NCBI GenBank assembly: GCA_024509875.1
Contig: JAMPIV010016236.1
Coordinates: forward strand, 242,001 to 306,000
Reading direction: 5' to 3'
DNA: 64,000 nucleotides
DNA from: Oreohelix idahoensis
Lineage: Eukaryota > Mollusca > Gastropoda > Stylommatophora > Oreohelicidae
This document shows, piece by piece, positions 11,253 to 20,847 of the stretch. The notes beneath the pieces were generated by a model that had not been told where the DNA came from, searched no databases, and saw only the letters and a program-made list of their open reading frames with translations. The position numbers were made by a program, and so were the translations under genes. Every line of letters begins with the position of its first letter. Position 1 is the stretch's first letter.

Positions 11253-11457
11253 ATAAAGGTGGTCCCATTACAGGTACTGCCTTAGAGGAGTGAAGTGTTA
11301 GCGACTTCACTATACTAGATCTAAGCTTCATGAGGTAAGGGGTGACCGGTTCCCTTCCCCGCTACCTTTGCCTTTCTTAACTTAAGAGAAGAGTTAGGTA
11401 CCAATTTACAGGTAGGCAAGTAGACGCTACTCAGTTTCGAATCCGGAACCCGGTTAC
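11253..11457 (-). mobile_element. SINE-A, body and tail part, split by the LTR element
   Basis: SINE-A in minus orientation runs from its tail near 11255 to ..GAATCCGGAACCCGGTTAC at 11457, the box B area, where it breaks. The tRNA-like head resumes at 20140-20188. The break coincides with the LTR-element boundary. Confidence 0.9.
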
Positions 11458-13210
11458 TGTGATGCTACACTGTAATTCTGTCTTTTAACAGGCCCGATTC
11501 TGTGGTTCTAGTTTGAGTTTCCACCATTTCTCTTCACTTTGTAATTATATGGGTTTGCCTTGTTTCTTCTCATGTGAATATATCGTGTTTGGTAATTTTT
11601 GAGGAGATAAATTAAATGGGATCGTTTTACGATGGTAGGTTTATTTTACACTCGACCAGTTTTATTTTCTTCTGATCACGCGATTTTCCGTTGTTTACGA
11701 AATAATCGCCATTTCCGGCACGCGGGATGACGTGTCCGGAAGCACGCGGCCGTCAGGTAACGTGACGCAATTTTAAGCCATGCGGGTTTCGCGATGATGC
11801 GTAGGAGTGGTCCCTGGGTGTATAAATAGCCAGCTAAACGGCGGCCTAGTCTCTATGAAAAATAATTATCAGCCGTCAGACTTCGCATTATCGTTCTCCA
11901 CTGTGGGAAAAACCAGCGATGAATTGCGAGTCTCGGCGAAACAGTGGGAAGCATAATTTTGTCAAATAAAATTATCCACGGCAAGGACATACCTCAGTAG
12001 TCAGTGGACTCGAGTTATCGTCAAAAGCAACAGAAAATTAACCTACGGGGTTTTCCCAGTGAGGAGCGGGAACGGGGGTTATTTATCATACTGCCCGAGA
12101 TCATCGCTATTATAGTCTCCAGCAACAACACGTGGCAGCGAGACCGGTTTCAATTTCGTACAGCCAGAAATCAAGGCCTTGTTTTCCTCTAACTCCGGAG
12201 CGGGTTAAAAGAGGGAAGTTATTCAACGGCAGAGAAGATTTTGGCAGTAAATCAAACACCGAATTCAGGAGCAAATGAGAGGGTTAACATCCCTGGGTCC
12301 TGATAGTAACGAGAGAAGAGAGTAGCGGAGACGCCGCATCATCAGTCCTCGAGTGTTAGAGAGACACTGAGACCAAGAAAGAGAGAGATAGAGAGACACT
12401 GAGACCAAGAGAGAGAGAGAGAGAGAGATAGAGAGAAGGAAGGAGAAAAATAGACAGGACCATTAGAGTCGGTTCAGTATTCATTTGACAGAAAGACCCT
12501 GAGCCATCAGCTAAAGCCAAGTCTATTATTTTAGCAGTTTCAGTGGTGTAGTTATCGGCGCATATCGCCTAACAAGTGGAAAGCTGTGTAGACGTTTCAT
12601 TGAGGAAGAGTCAACCGAACTGAGACAGTAGTAATCTTATTAGTGGTAGAGAGTGGAGGCTAAAGTTGACAGCCCCACCAAATTAGATTTGTTTTAATCA
12701 CTAACCATTTTATTGTTCCTCAGCAGGGTGACAGAAAGAGTGAATGTGATTTGGGGCTTTTTTTTTGTCTCTCATGTCTCTCAATTTAATTGTTACTTTG
12801 GTTTTTCCAGGCCGTGCAACAGTGCACGCTATCGACTGACTTGATGACGTATGATGCCATTTTATGTTTTTCTTGTATGTAAATAAATATATATAATATA
12901 TTTACTGGATCAGCTTCTACTCTTTACTATACTTACTCTATATTGTCTGTATAGTGGCGTCTGTGGTCGTATTTATACACCTTATCTCCTTGTGTGTAAA
13001 GGCAGTCAGAGGAGGGCGAGACTATAGCCAGTCTAAAGTCACGAAGCGGCAAGGGGAGATTCAAATCCTGGTTCTATCCCTTGAGCCAATAGTCTCATCT
13101 GTCCACAGGAATGTCATTCTCCATCTAAATTCTATTTTCTCAGACTTTCTCATACTAGGGTCTTGCTTTCATTCAGGCACACTCTATAAAAGTAAAACCA
13201 CTTCGTGACA
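11458..13210 (+). repeat. 5' LTR, 1753 bp
   Basis: TG..CA boundaries. A TATA box TATAAAT lies at 11821. AATAAA-like signals occur near 11965. A GAGA-rich tract lies at 12360-12440. It retains about 560 bp (12546-13104) that the 3' LTR lacks. A 62-codon open frame starting at GTG (12004) is conserved between the LTRs, which follows from LTR identity and is not evidence of coding. Confidence 0.92.
11821..11827 (+). promoter_or_regulatory. TATA box of 5' LTR
   Basis: TATAAAT preceded by GGTGTG and followed by AGCCAGCT, about 363 bp into the LTR, the likely U3 promoter. The same motif is at 16334-16340 in the 3' LTR. Confidence 0.6.
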
Positions 13211-13630
13211 AGTGGGCGGCAATCGTCCGGGAATCATTCTGTTGAGATCAATTCTGTGATCTACATTCACAGATTGTCTCTAGGAAGTTCTGAAAAATAG
13301 ATTTTCTTTAACTATCCCCTAGACTGAGCTATTAGAACTGATCCAGTACAAGTTTTTCCACAGGTTACAGTCAGTTAGATTGGTGGAAATTTAGTAATTG
13401 ATGGCATACTGAAATTTTTTCTTTAACAGGAAGGTAATTTCGGCTTTTGGTAGCTTGTTAACAAACATTTTTTCAGGTTATTATTCAGACTTGACGCTCG
13501 TCTGAGTTCGGGTTTTGGGACATCGGTTATAGGAGGAATACTTCCTATTACGTAACAGGTAGTTCCTTCCTTTTGTTCTCCTTTCTGTCATTTTCTGTCA
13601 GTTGTGAACTTACAGCAGTTTACAGGTAAG
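13211..13630 (+). other. LTR-element leader with candidate primer-binding site
   Basis: Begins right after the 5' LTR with AGTGGGCGGCAATCG. A TGG at 13213 is where a tRNA 3'-CCA would pair, but I could not assign the tRNA. The rest is untranslated leader up to the Gag start. Confidence 0.5.
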
Positions 13631-15169
13631 ATGGCGGATATGGCGAAATTACGAGCTGCATGGCGTGAGGCAGCCCAAGGCATGGGAATGGATAAAGAGG
13701 AGATGAAAGCCTACATGATCAGAGAAAATGATAGGCATAATCAACGGGAACTTGAGGAAAGGCAAAGGATAGCTGCCGCAGAAGCAGCGAAAGAGGAGAG
13801 GGCAGTCGCCGCAGAAGCAGCGAAAGAGGAGAGGGCAGCCGCCGCAAAAGCAGCGAAAGAAGAGAGGGCAGCCGCAGCAGAGATGGAACTTCGGAAATTG
13901 GAAGCAGCAAAAGAGGAAAGGATAGCCACCGCAGAAAAAGAGGAAAGGCAAAGGATAGCTGCCGCCGAAGCAGCGAAAGAGGAAAAGGCAGCGGAGAGAC
14001 AGCACGAACTTGCCCTGCGTTCTCTGGAACTGCAGTACCGATCCTCAGAGGGCAGTTCAGCTAATGGAGATTCACCCGGAGCAGGAGCAACAGACACCTC
14101 AGGAAACGGAGGGCCCCGGATGGCAGCCATGAGCTTCCCATTTGACTCGTTCCCTAACGGGAATGAAAAGATTGACGTGTTCTTGGAGAATTTTCAAAGA
14201 ATGGCAAAGGCATACGGGTTGGATGAGAGTCTTTGGTGCCTAAAATTATCGCAATCACTCAAAGGTCATGCGTACGAAGTGTACAACAAGATGCTCATAG
14301 ATGACCAGAACAACTTCGAGGCACTGCGAAACGCTTTATTGCAAAGATTTCAGTGGACTCCCCGTAAATGCAAAACCATGTTCAGGGAGAGCAGGCCGGA
14401 GAAGGGAGAGAGTTTTGCTCAGTTTGCAGAGCGGGTGAGAAATTACTTAACCCGGTGGAGGGAACTGTCAGGACTGGCGAAAACTTTTGAAGGGTTGGAG
14501 GAGTTAGTTCTGTGTGAACAGGTAAAAGCAAACATGTCCCCCGACTTGAGGCGGTATCTGGCGGAGCAGGGTGCCCAGCAACTTGATCAGATTATCGTGT
14601 TCGCCGAAAGGTACCAGATAGCACAGGCCGAAGTACTGGGACAGAAACGGAAAAACCCAGACCTGCCAGCCCCAGAAAAAGGAGCTTCAGCATCGCAGTC
14701 GGTTACTTCACCAGCTCATCAGCAACCAGGGCCTTCTCGCAAGGAGCCTCATTCTGGTTATAACTTGCGCCCCCAGCAGCATAACCAAGCACGGCCGACA
14801 ACAGCTCAGGAATCCGCTAGGAACAGAGGAGATAATGAGAGGTATTGTCAGAATTGCAGAAACACTTCCCACTGGACATCTCGGTGCATGAACAAACCCC
14901 CAGCTCATCATGCAGCTTGTTTAAGGCCGGTGAGAGTGACCAAAGGGAATAAGTGGGAACCGGTCAAGGCAGAGAATTTGTTCTCTAACAGTGGACCAGC
15001 TGTAGTGAACGGGACGGCCACTACGTGTTTGTTTGACAGCGGGCTTACTTACCCCAGTATCGTCGCTCGTCATTTGGTGAAACCAGGGCAGTGGACCGGA
15101 GAACTAGTTGAGATTGGTGGCATTTTGAGAAGAGGTATCTCACAGCGTCTGCCTGTAGCCAATATATAG
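13631..15169 (+). CDS. Gag-protease polyprotein, N-terminal part (ends at in-frame TAG)
   Basis: 512 codons from the first ATG (AAGATGG, good initiation context). The open frame extends 27 nt upstream from a GTG, which I did not use. Residues ~31-139 form a charged Ala/Glu/Lys/Arg-rich coiled coil with repeats of AAKEERAAAAE type. Residues ~170-337 are a retrotransposon Gag capsid-like domain: FLENFQRMAKAYGL, ESFAQFAERVRNYLTRW, then a SCAN-like end. A CX2CX4HX4C zinc knuckle sits at C406, C409, H414 and C419. A retropepsin-like LFDSG follows at ~467-471. The frame stops at TAG 15167-15169 in the middle of the protease, and the same frame continues afterwards. This is a Ty3/gypsy-type Gag; Gag assembles particles and binds RNA. 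Confidence 0.88.
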   Translation: MADMAKLRAAWREAAQGMGMDKEEMKAYMIRENDRHNQRELEERQRIAAAEAAKEERAVAAEAAKEERAAAAKAAKEERAAAAEMELRKLEAAKEERIATAEKEERQRIAAAEAAKEEKAAERQHELALRSLELQYRSSEGSSANGDSPGAGATDTSGNGGPRMAAMSFPFDSFPNGNEKIDVFLENFQRMAKAYGLDESLWCLKLSQSLKGHAYEVYNKMLIDDQNNFEALRNALLQRFQWTPRKCKTMFRESRPEKGESFAQFAERVRNYLTRWRELSGLAKTFEGLEELVLCEQVKANMSPDLRRYLAEQGAQQLDQIIVFAERYQIAQAEVLGQKRKNPDLPAPEKGASASQSVTSPAHQQPGPSRKEPHSGYNLRPQQHNQARPTTAQESARNRGDNERYCQNCRNTSHWTSRCMNKPPAHHAACLRPVRVTKGNKWEPVKAENLFSNSGPAVVNGTATTCLFDSGLTYPSIVARHLVKPGQWTGELVEIGGILRRGISQRLPVANI

Positions 15170-15880
15170 GTGAAATGCAAGTTTTTGTCTGGCACCATCA
15201 AGGCAGCTGTAATGGCCCAGCCAGCACATGATTTCATCCTGGGAAGCCCATACATAGTTTTGGGAAACCCAACCACACCGATCCTTGCTAATGCAAGGGG
15301 GCCTACTGCAGGCCAGAGAAGTGAAAGGGGAAAGCCCCAAATTCACGGAGCCCCACGGGAGCTTAAACATCCTTGTCTTGCGATGAGGAGGAGAGACGCC
15401 TCTAAAGACAGTGGAATGTTATTTACAGAGGCGTATTCGCCTGTCAGCCCTGGTAAGCCTAAAGGTTTTACAGCGGTGACGCCTCTGATTTCGGAAGTAT
15501 CTTCTTTGTCGTCGGGAATTAGGCCCCCGACGGTATTAAATCCCTCAAGGGAGGGAAATACTGACAAGAAGGAACATGTGCACGGTTCTTCAAGCAACCG
15601 TAAACAGTTACGCCCTGTTACGGTGATGTCTGGCCAAGCCAGTCAGACTGTTTCAAAACACTGGGAGGCCGCACCATTTGGTAATCATTATTTACCACGC
15701 GCCGCCAGGAAAATTCGTGGGCGAAGGAAACACATGAGAGGGAGGAGGAAGGGCGACCGGTCAGGTTGCAGTCGCCAGGAGAAAATCCCCTGGCGTGACC
15801 CTCAAGATCCAGGGCTTGCCAAGATTCTCAAGGATATGGAGATGGGCCTGTATGATAATGCTAATTATGATAGTGATTAG
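15170..15880 (+). pseudogene. Protease remainder and pol-less C-terminal tail, in frame with Gag
   Basis: Same frame as the preceding Gag ORF, separated only by the TAG. The first ~35 residues complete a retropepsin-like fold: HDFILGSPYIV matches the conserved ILG motif near the protease C-terminus. After that comes ~200 residues of low-complexity, basic sequence (RKIRGRRKHMRGRRK) and an end LAKILKDMEMGLYDN. No RT, RNase H or integrase motif is present. The tail may be what remains of the pol C-terminus after an internal deletion. Whether the TAG is a lesion or is read through cannot be told from sequence; its place inside the protease fold favours a lesion. Confidence 0.7.
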
Positions 15881-15970
15881 ATCGGGATGTAGATCTAGAT
15901 ACGGACCAGTATGAATTCCAGAGATTTCAGTGATTGAGCACGGATTCCCGCACTTGAAAGGGGGGACTTA
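15881..15970 (+). other. Polypurine tract region before 3' LTR
   Basis: Short non-coding spacer ending TTGAAAGGGGGGACTTA directly before the 3' LTR. The AAAGGGGGGA stretch is the likely polypurine tract for plus-strand priming. Confidence 0.65.
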
Positions 15971-16371
15971 TGTGATGCTACACTGTAATTCTGTCTTTTA
16001 ACAGGCCCGATTCTGTGGTTCTAGTTTGAGTTTTCACCATTTCTCTTCACTTTGTAATTATATGGGTTTGCCTTGTTTCTTCTCATGTGAATATATCGTG
16101 TTTGGTAATTTTTGAGGAGATAAATTAAATGGGATCGTTTTACGATGGTAGGTTTATTTTACACTCGACCAGTTTTATTTTTTTCTGATCACGCGATTTT
16201 CCGTTGTTTACGAAATAATCGCCATTTCCGGCACGCGGAATGACGTGTCCGGAAGCACGCGGCCGTCAGGTAACGTGACGCAATTTTAAGCCATGCGGGT
16301 TTCGCGATGATGCGTAGGAGTGGTCCCTGGGTGTATAAATAGCCAGCTATACGGCGGCCTAGTCTACTTAC

Positions 16372-18360
16372 TTACTTAGTCGTTCCCCTTCTACCGTGAG
16401 GTGTAGAGGTTTGGAAGAGAGAGCGCCAGACCATTCTATCAGCTGTCTTCTTTCTGGCCTGGTTCCATTCTAGTCCTCGGTCCTTCAAAGATTGTTTAAT
16501 GTTGTCCTCCCAGCGGACTCTGGGTCGTCCTGGAGGTCTGGATCCCTGGCTCTTTGTTTCCCATGCTTGTCGTGGTAGCTGATCTTCTCCCATTCTGCAG
16601 ACATGGCCAAACCATCTTAGTTGGGACTGTTCTATTTGGGTCTGCAGCGGATGGGATTTTAGGCCTTGACGGATCGTCTGGTTGCGGACCATGTCTCTTC
16701 TTGTTACTTCAACCACTTTCCTCAGATACCTCATTTCTGAGGTTTGGATCTGGCTTTTGTGGGTTGTAGTCATTGCCCACGACTCGCATCCATATGTCAA
16801 GACTGGGACATAGGTGGAGCGGTATACAGCCATCTTCGTTTTCTTACCAACCTCTTTCTTGCTGAGGAATCCACGATTTATGGCCTGAAAAAGTCTCCCA
16901 GCCGCTGCTTTTCGAGTGGCCAACTCTTCTTTGATGCCTCCCTTTCGGTCTATAATAGCTCCGAGATATTTAAAGTGGTCGACCTGCTCCAGGACCTGTT
17001 CTCCCAACTTAATCTGATGTTTTCTTTCTTCTCGTGATATCACCATGGATTTTGTTTTAGAGCTGCTTATGACCATCCCTCTCTTCTCCAGCTCTTCCTT
17101 CCAGACTTGCAGGTTGGATTGGAGATGTGCCTCTGATTTAGCAATCAGGGCAACATCATCAGCAAATGCCAGCTCCGAAATATAGACCTGTCTCATCTTC
17201 CAGTACCCCACTGAATACTTTCTTGTTCTCTCCTTACATGCCTTGATGACATCGTCCATAAGGAGTATGAAGAGGTAAGGTGATAGGATATCACCTTGTC
17301 TTACACCAGTGGTGGTCCTGAACTCTTCTGACTTATGGTTTGCTGTCCTCACATAATTTCTGCAAGACTTGTAGAAGCTCTGTATAGCATGAATCAGAGG
17401 TGCTGGAATATTCTTCCTTGCCAAACAGTCCCAAAGTTTGCTCCAGGGGACCCTGTCAAACGCCTTTTCCAGATCTATGAAACAAAGATGGATCTCACTC
17501 TTATACTCAAGGGCCTTTTCACTCAGCTGTCTGAGTGTGAAGATTAGGTCTTGAGTACTTCGGTTTGCTCGGAATCCGCACTGGACCTCATCCAATTGTG
17601 GCTTAGCTAGGCGTCGGAGTCTCAACTCTAGGATTCTAGAGTAGATTTTACCAGGGACACTGAGAAGGGATATGCCTCTATGGTTTCCACATTGTCGATT
17701 GTCACCCTTTTTGAAAATTGGTGTTATGATGGCAATCTCCCAATCCCTTGGTATGGTCTTGTTGCACCATGCTGCCTGTAGGACCTTTAAGAGTAATAGG
17801 TCGCCTGATGCTCCCATGTACTTAACCATTTCTGGTGTTATACCATCATGCCCTGCTGCTTTGCACATCTTGATTTTCTCTAGTGCTGCCCTCAGTTCTT
17901 CCATCTTTATGTCATCTTCACCATCATTGGTTTTCTCTTCTGTGCTAGTGGTTATCATTTCTGATGCTTCACCATGCTCACCATCCAGGAGTTCTGAGAA
18001 ATATTCTTTCCATCTTTCCATTACTTCCTTCGGGGCAGTAAGCAATTTGCCTTGCTTGTCCTTTATAAATTTGAGAGGGCATTGTTTTTCTTTCCTCATG
18101 TTCTTTAGGGTCTTATAGAACAATTTCTGGTTTTCTTGTGCATCTTTTTCTAGCTTTTCTCCAAATTCTTCCCAGGACTTCTGTTTTGCTGCTAGCACTT
18201 TGTTCTTTGCTTCTGTTCTGAGTGTCACATATTCTCTATATTTTTCCATTTGTCCTGTTGTGTTTTTAGCTCCTAAGTATTGTTTCCATGCCATTTTCTT
18301 CTCTCTTATTTTCTCTTTGACTTCCTCTGTCCACCAAGGTGTCCTCTTTCTCTGGTTCAA
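16372..18360 (-). pseudogene. LINE-B reverse transcriptase region (long open frame, upstream part broken)
   Basis: 662 codons open. RT motifs in order: GNHRGISLLSVPGKIYSRIL, CGFRANRSTQDLIFTLRQL, HLCFIDLEKAFDRVPW (motif A), GVRQGDILSPYLFILLMDDV (motif B), ELAFADDVALIAKSE (motif C, catalytic FADD) and FKYLGAIIDRKGG. The C-terminus has LTYGCESWAMT, LRWFGHVCRMGEDQLPRQAW and GRPRVRWEDNIKQSLKDRG. The apparent ATG start is an artefact. The same reading frame continues upstream through LETLWNKFKDIIKTAAAEA, interrupted by a TGA just before MNQRKRTPWW, so this is the RT part of a once longer ORF. Confidence 0.9.
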
Positions 18361-18512
18361 AAGTCGGACTTCAGTTCATGCTTCTGCAGCAGCTGTCTTT
18401 ATGATATCCTTGAATTTATTCCAGAGGGTTTCCAAGTCATCAGGTCGTTCTTCTGTGTTGCTCACTGCTGTAGCAATAAGCCCCTGATATCTGGTCTTAA
18501 TTTCTGGCTCTC

Positions 18513-19210
18513 TCAGCTTGTAGGTCCTAATGCATTCTTGGTTGGTTCACATCTAATGTATGCATGTATGCGCTTATGGGGGAACTTTGTGTTTGTAATG
18601 ATCAGATTCTGCTCACTGCAGAATCTAAGGAGTCGCTTTCCATTGTCATTGAGAGTATCTTCTCCATATCTTCCGATAACTCCACCCCATCTAGCATGGT
18701 CATTTCCAACTCTGGCATTAAAATCTCCGAGCATAATAACTTCATCTAGGCAGTCATCCACTGTCCTTTGAAGCAGCTCGAAGAATTCCTCCTTGACCTC
18801 TGCTCTCTCATCCTCATTTGGCCCATACACTATGACCAGGTTGACTATGGTTTCTCCTTCTTTTAGTTTTACAACCATAATGCGCTCCGAGACAAAGTTC
18901 CATCCCTTGATACTATCTTTTTGATTTTGGGCCACAATGCAACCCCGCCCCCTTTAGCTCTTTCAGATATGGGTACACCACTGTAGAGCAACGTGTTGCC
19001 ATCGAGATCCATGACTCCTTGTCCTTTTTTCTTCGTTTCCGTTATAGCCAGGATTTCTAGTTTTGCTTTCCTCATCTCTTCCACCAGCTCCTCTTCCTTC
19101 CCATTTATACTTCTTGTGTTCCAAGTTCCATAAGTCGTAGTCTGTAGTCCGTTCCAGTTCGTCGCCTTTAGAATCAGTCCGGTTTTCTCTCTTGTAGTTC
19201 GTGTAATCAT
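18513..19210 (-). pseudogene. LINE-B endonuclease domain, frameshifted
   Basis: Two overlapping minus-strand frames. 19210-18869 gives TYGTWNTRSINGKEEELVEEM and LEILAITETKKKGQG. 18935-18513 gives VNLVIVYGPNEDERAEVKEEF and EVIMLGDFNARVGND. These are the N-to-C motifs of an exonuclease/endonuclease/phosphatase-fold LINE endonuclease (E in the TETK box, GDFNARVG). The shift lies at about 18900-18935. The expected final S-DH box is not seen before EPEIKTRYQGL, so part of the domain is lost near 18520. Confidence 0.88.
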
Positions 19211-20139
19211 GATTTAAAGCAAACAGGTGATTGGCCTGTTGTGCCTTTGCATGGTGGAGGGGCTGCCTCCTTACGGCCTCCATGCAGGCCGCCCTCCTCC
19301 TTTTTCATCCGGGCTTGGGACCGGCATAGGCGGAGTTGCGGCCTAGTCTCTATGAAAAATAATTGTCAGCCGTCAGACTTCGCATTATCGTTCTCCACTG
19401 TGGGAAAAACCAGCGATGAATTGCGAGTCTCGGCGAAACAGTGGGGAGCATAATTTTGTCAAATAAAATTATCCACGGCAAGGACATACCTCAGTAGTCA
19501 GTGGACTCGAGTTATCGTCAGAAGCAACAGAAAATTAACCTACGGGGTTTTCCCAGTGAGGAGCGGGAACGGGGGTTATTTATCATACTGCCCGAGCTCA
19601 TCGCTATTATAGTCTCCAGCAACGACACGTGGCAGCGAGACCGGTTTCAATTTCGTACAGCCAGAAATCAAGGCCTTGTTTTCCTCTAACTCCGGAGTGG
19701 GTTAAAAGAGGGAAGTTATTCAACGGCAGAGAAGATTTTGGCAGTAAATCAAGCACCGAATTCAGGAGCAGGGGAGAGGGTTAACATCCCTGGGTCCTGA
19801 TAGTAACGAGAGAAGAGAGTAGCGGAGACGCCGCATCATCAGTCCTCGAGTGTTAGAGAGACACTGAGACCAAGAAAGAGAGAGATAGAGAGACACTGAG
19901 ACCAAGAGAGAGAGAGATAGAGAGAAGGAAGGAGAAAAATAGACAGGACCATTAGGGTCTGTTCAGTATTCATTTGACAGAAAGACCCTGAGCCATCAGC
20001 TAAAGCCAAGTCTATTATTTTAGCAGTTTCACCACAGGAATGTCATTCTCCATCTAAATTCTATTTTCTCAGACTTTCTCATACTAGGGTCTTGCTTTCA
20101 TTCAGGCACACTCTATAAAAGTAAAACCACTTCGTGACA

Positions 20140-20188
20140 GTTACTTTGTCCCGATAGGAAAGCGCTCTAGCCTCTGTCAATCGGACGC
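20140..20188 (-). mobile_element. SINE-A tRNA-like head, right part of split copy
   Basis: Begins with the repeated GTTAC of the LTR-element TSD and ends with the complement of GCGTCCGATTGACAGAGG. It completes the copy at 11253-11457. Confidence 0.88.
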
Positions 20189-20275
20189 TCAAAAGGGAGA
20201 TAGAAAAAATGGAAAGAACATTGGAAGGATGGCACAGTCAGAAAAGGAACATGTTAAGGTTTATGCTCATAGAGA
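20189..20275 (+). mobile_element. LINE-A copy, right end after nested insertions
   Basis: Reads REIEKMERTLEGW-like residues, then a line ending near TTTATGCTC. This is equivalent to the family C-terminus RRELETEVKMIRRTWKELEMM..GLCSF seen at 990-1110. It therefore continues the LINE at 10280-11252. Confidence 0.65.
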
Positions 20276-20567
20276 GCTGAAGGACAATGGCTAGAAAAAC
20301 GGGAATATTCTTAGCTCGTATCAACATATTCCAAGATGATAGTATTACTTTTTGTTTACACAGTAGCATTCTGGGTACCTAGCAACGCCGTGAGAAAGGT
20401 TATGTCATTTCATACTGACATCTGTATACCTTAGCAACGTCTTGCGAAGAGCCATGAATAGTGTATTCTAGTTATTTATCGGACACGTTTCTTCTCTTTA
20501 CTTTGGGAAAAAGAAACATTGCTGTTTGGGATAACACGATGAATCAATGCACCACCAAAAAACTCAC

Positions 20568-20670
20568 ATTCTTTTATAGTTGGACATGCGCCCTAATATA
20601 ACCAACGGACCTTGTGTCTAGGTTGAACGAGACGCGCCTCACCAAAATGAGGCAAACGTAAAAAAATAAC
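20568..20670 (+). repeat. Family-F element, copy 1
   Basis: Short (~100 bp) interspersed repeat with TTGGACATGCGCCCTAATAT, then GGTTGAACGAGACGCG, then a hairpin GCCTCACCAAAATGAGGC. Six copies occur in the window (35860, 37540, 38733, 38995 and 54963 are the others). No ORF or tRNA boxes are seen. In this copy the hairpin closing pair is A-T where others have G-C. Confidence 0.85.
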
Positions 20671-20679
20671 ATTATGATA

Positions 20680-20845
20680 TTGTCTGTTATAGAATCTCGT
20701 GTTTTGCTAATATCTGACTATTCTTACATTGCTGCTGGTGTAACATCCAAATCTCATGTTCTGATTTTATGTTTTTATAGAATCTCATGTTCGGCTAATA
20801 ACTGACTATTTTTACATTGTCGTTTCAGTGTTAACATCCAAATGT
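20680..20845 (+). repeat. Minisatellite G, small block, left of mariner
   Basis: Two to three diverged units with TCTCATGTTCTG, TCTGACTATTCTTACATTG and GTAACATCCAAA, matching the 57-bp array at 26260-27240. The block continues at 22175-22210 after the mariner insertion. Confidence 0.75.
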
Positions 20846-20847
20846 TA

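Larger units (their letters stand above)
16366..19337 (-). mobile_element. LINE-B: RTE-like non-LTR retrotransposon, 2972 bp, 12-bp TSD
   Basis: Inserted in the 3' LTR in minus orientation. The perfect 12-mer GCGGCCTAGTCT flanks it at 16354-16365 and 19338-19349, and it ends in a short (AAGT)n tail (complement at 16366-16378). It codes for an apurinic-like endonuclease followed by RT, but with frameshifts, an internal loss and stops. The 5' UTR is short (~130 nt) and GC-rich. A related fragment lies in the protocadherin intron (53475-53895). Confidence 0.93.
11458..20139 (+). mobile_element. Ty3/gypsy-like LTR retrotransposon, non-autonomous, with nested LINE
   Basis: Two long direct repeats begin TGTGATGCTACACTG (11458 and 15971) and end ACTTCGTGACA (13210 and 20139). 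The element is flanked by an exact 5-bp TSD, GTTAC (11453-11457 and 20140-20144). It sits inside a SINE-A. The internal region (13211-15970) encodes Gag and a broken protease but no RT, RNase H or integrase. Without the LINE inserted in its 3' LTR it would be about 5.7 kb. By eye the first ~395 bp of the two LTRs differ at only about four positions, so insertion was fairly recent. Confidence 0.93.
15971..20139 (+). repeat. 3' LTR, split by LINE-B and carrying a ~560-bp deletion
   Basis: The LTR runs 15971-16365, is interrupted by LINE-B (16366-19337), and resumes to 20139. Compared with the 5' LTR it lacks the segment equivalent to 12546-13104: here TTTAGCAGTTTCA joins directly to CCACAGGAATGTC near 20031. 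Adding the missing part and removing the LINE gives a length matching the 5' LTR. Confidence 0.92.

Noticed and set aside
12004..12192. 62-codon frame conserved at 12004 and 19501
   Set aside because: Starts at GTG and is kept only because the two LTRs are copies of one another.
13649..14130. Minus frames of 118 and 129 codons
   Set aside because: Antisense shadows of the Ala/Glu-rich coiled coil in Gag.
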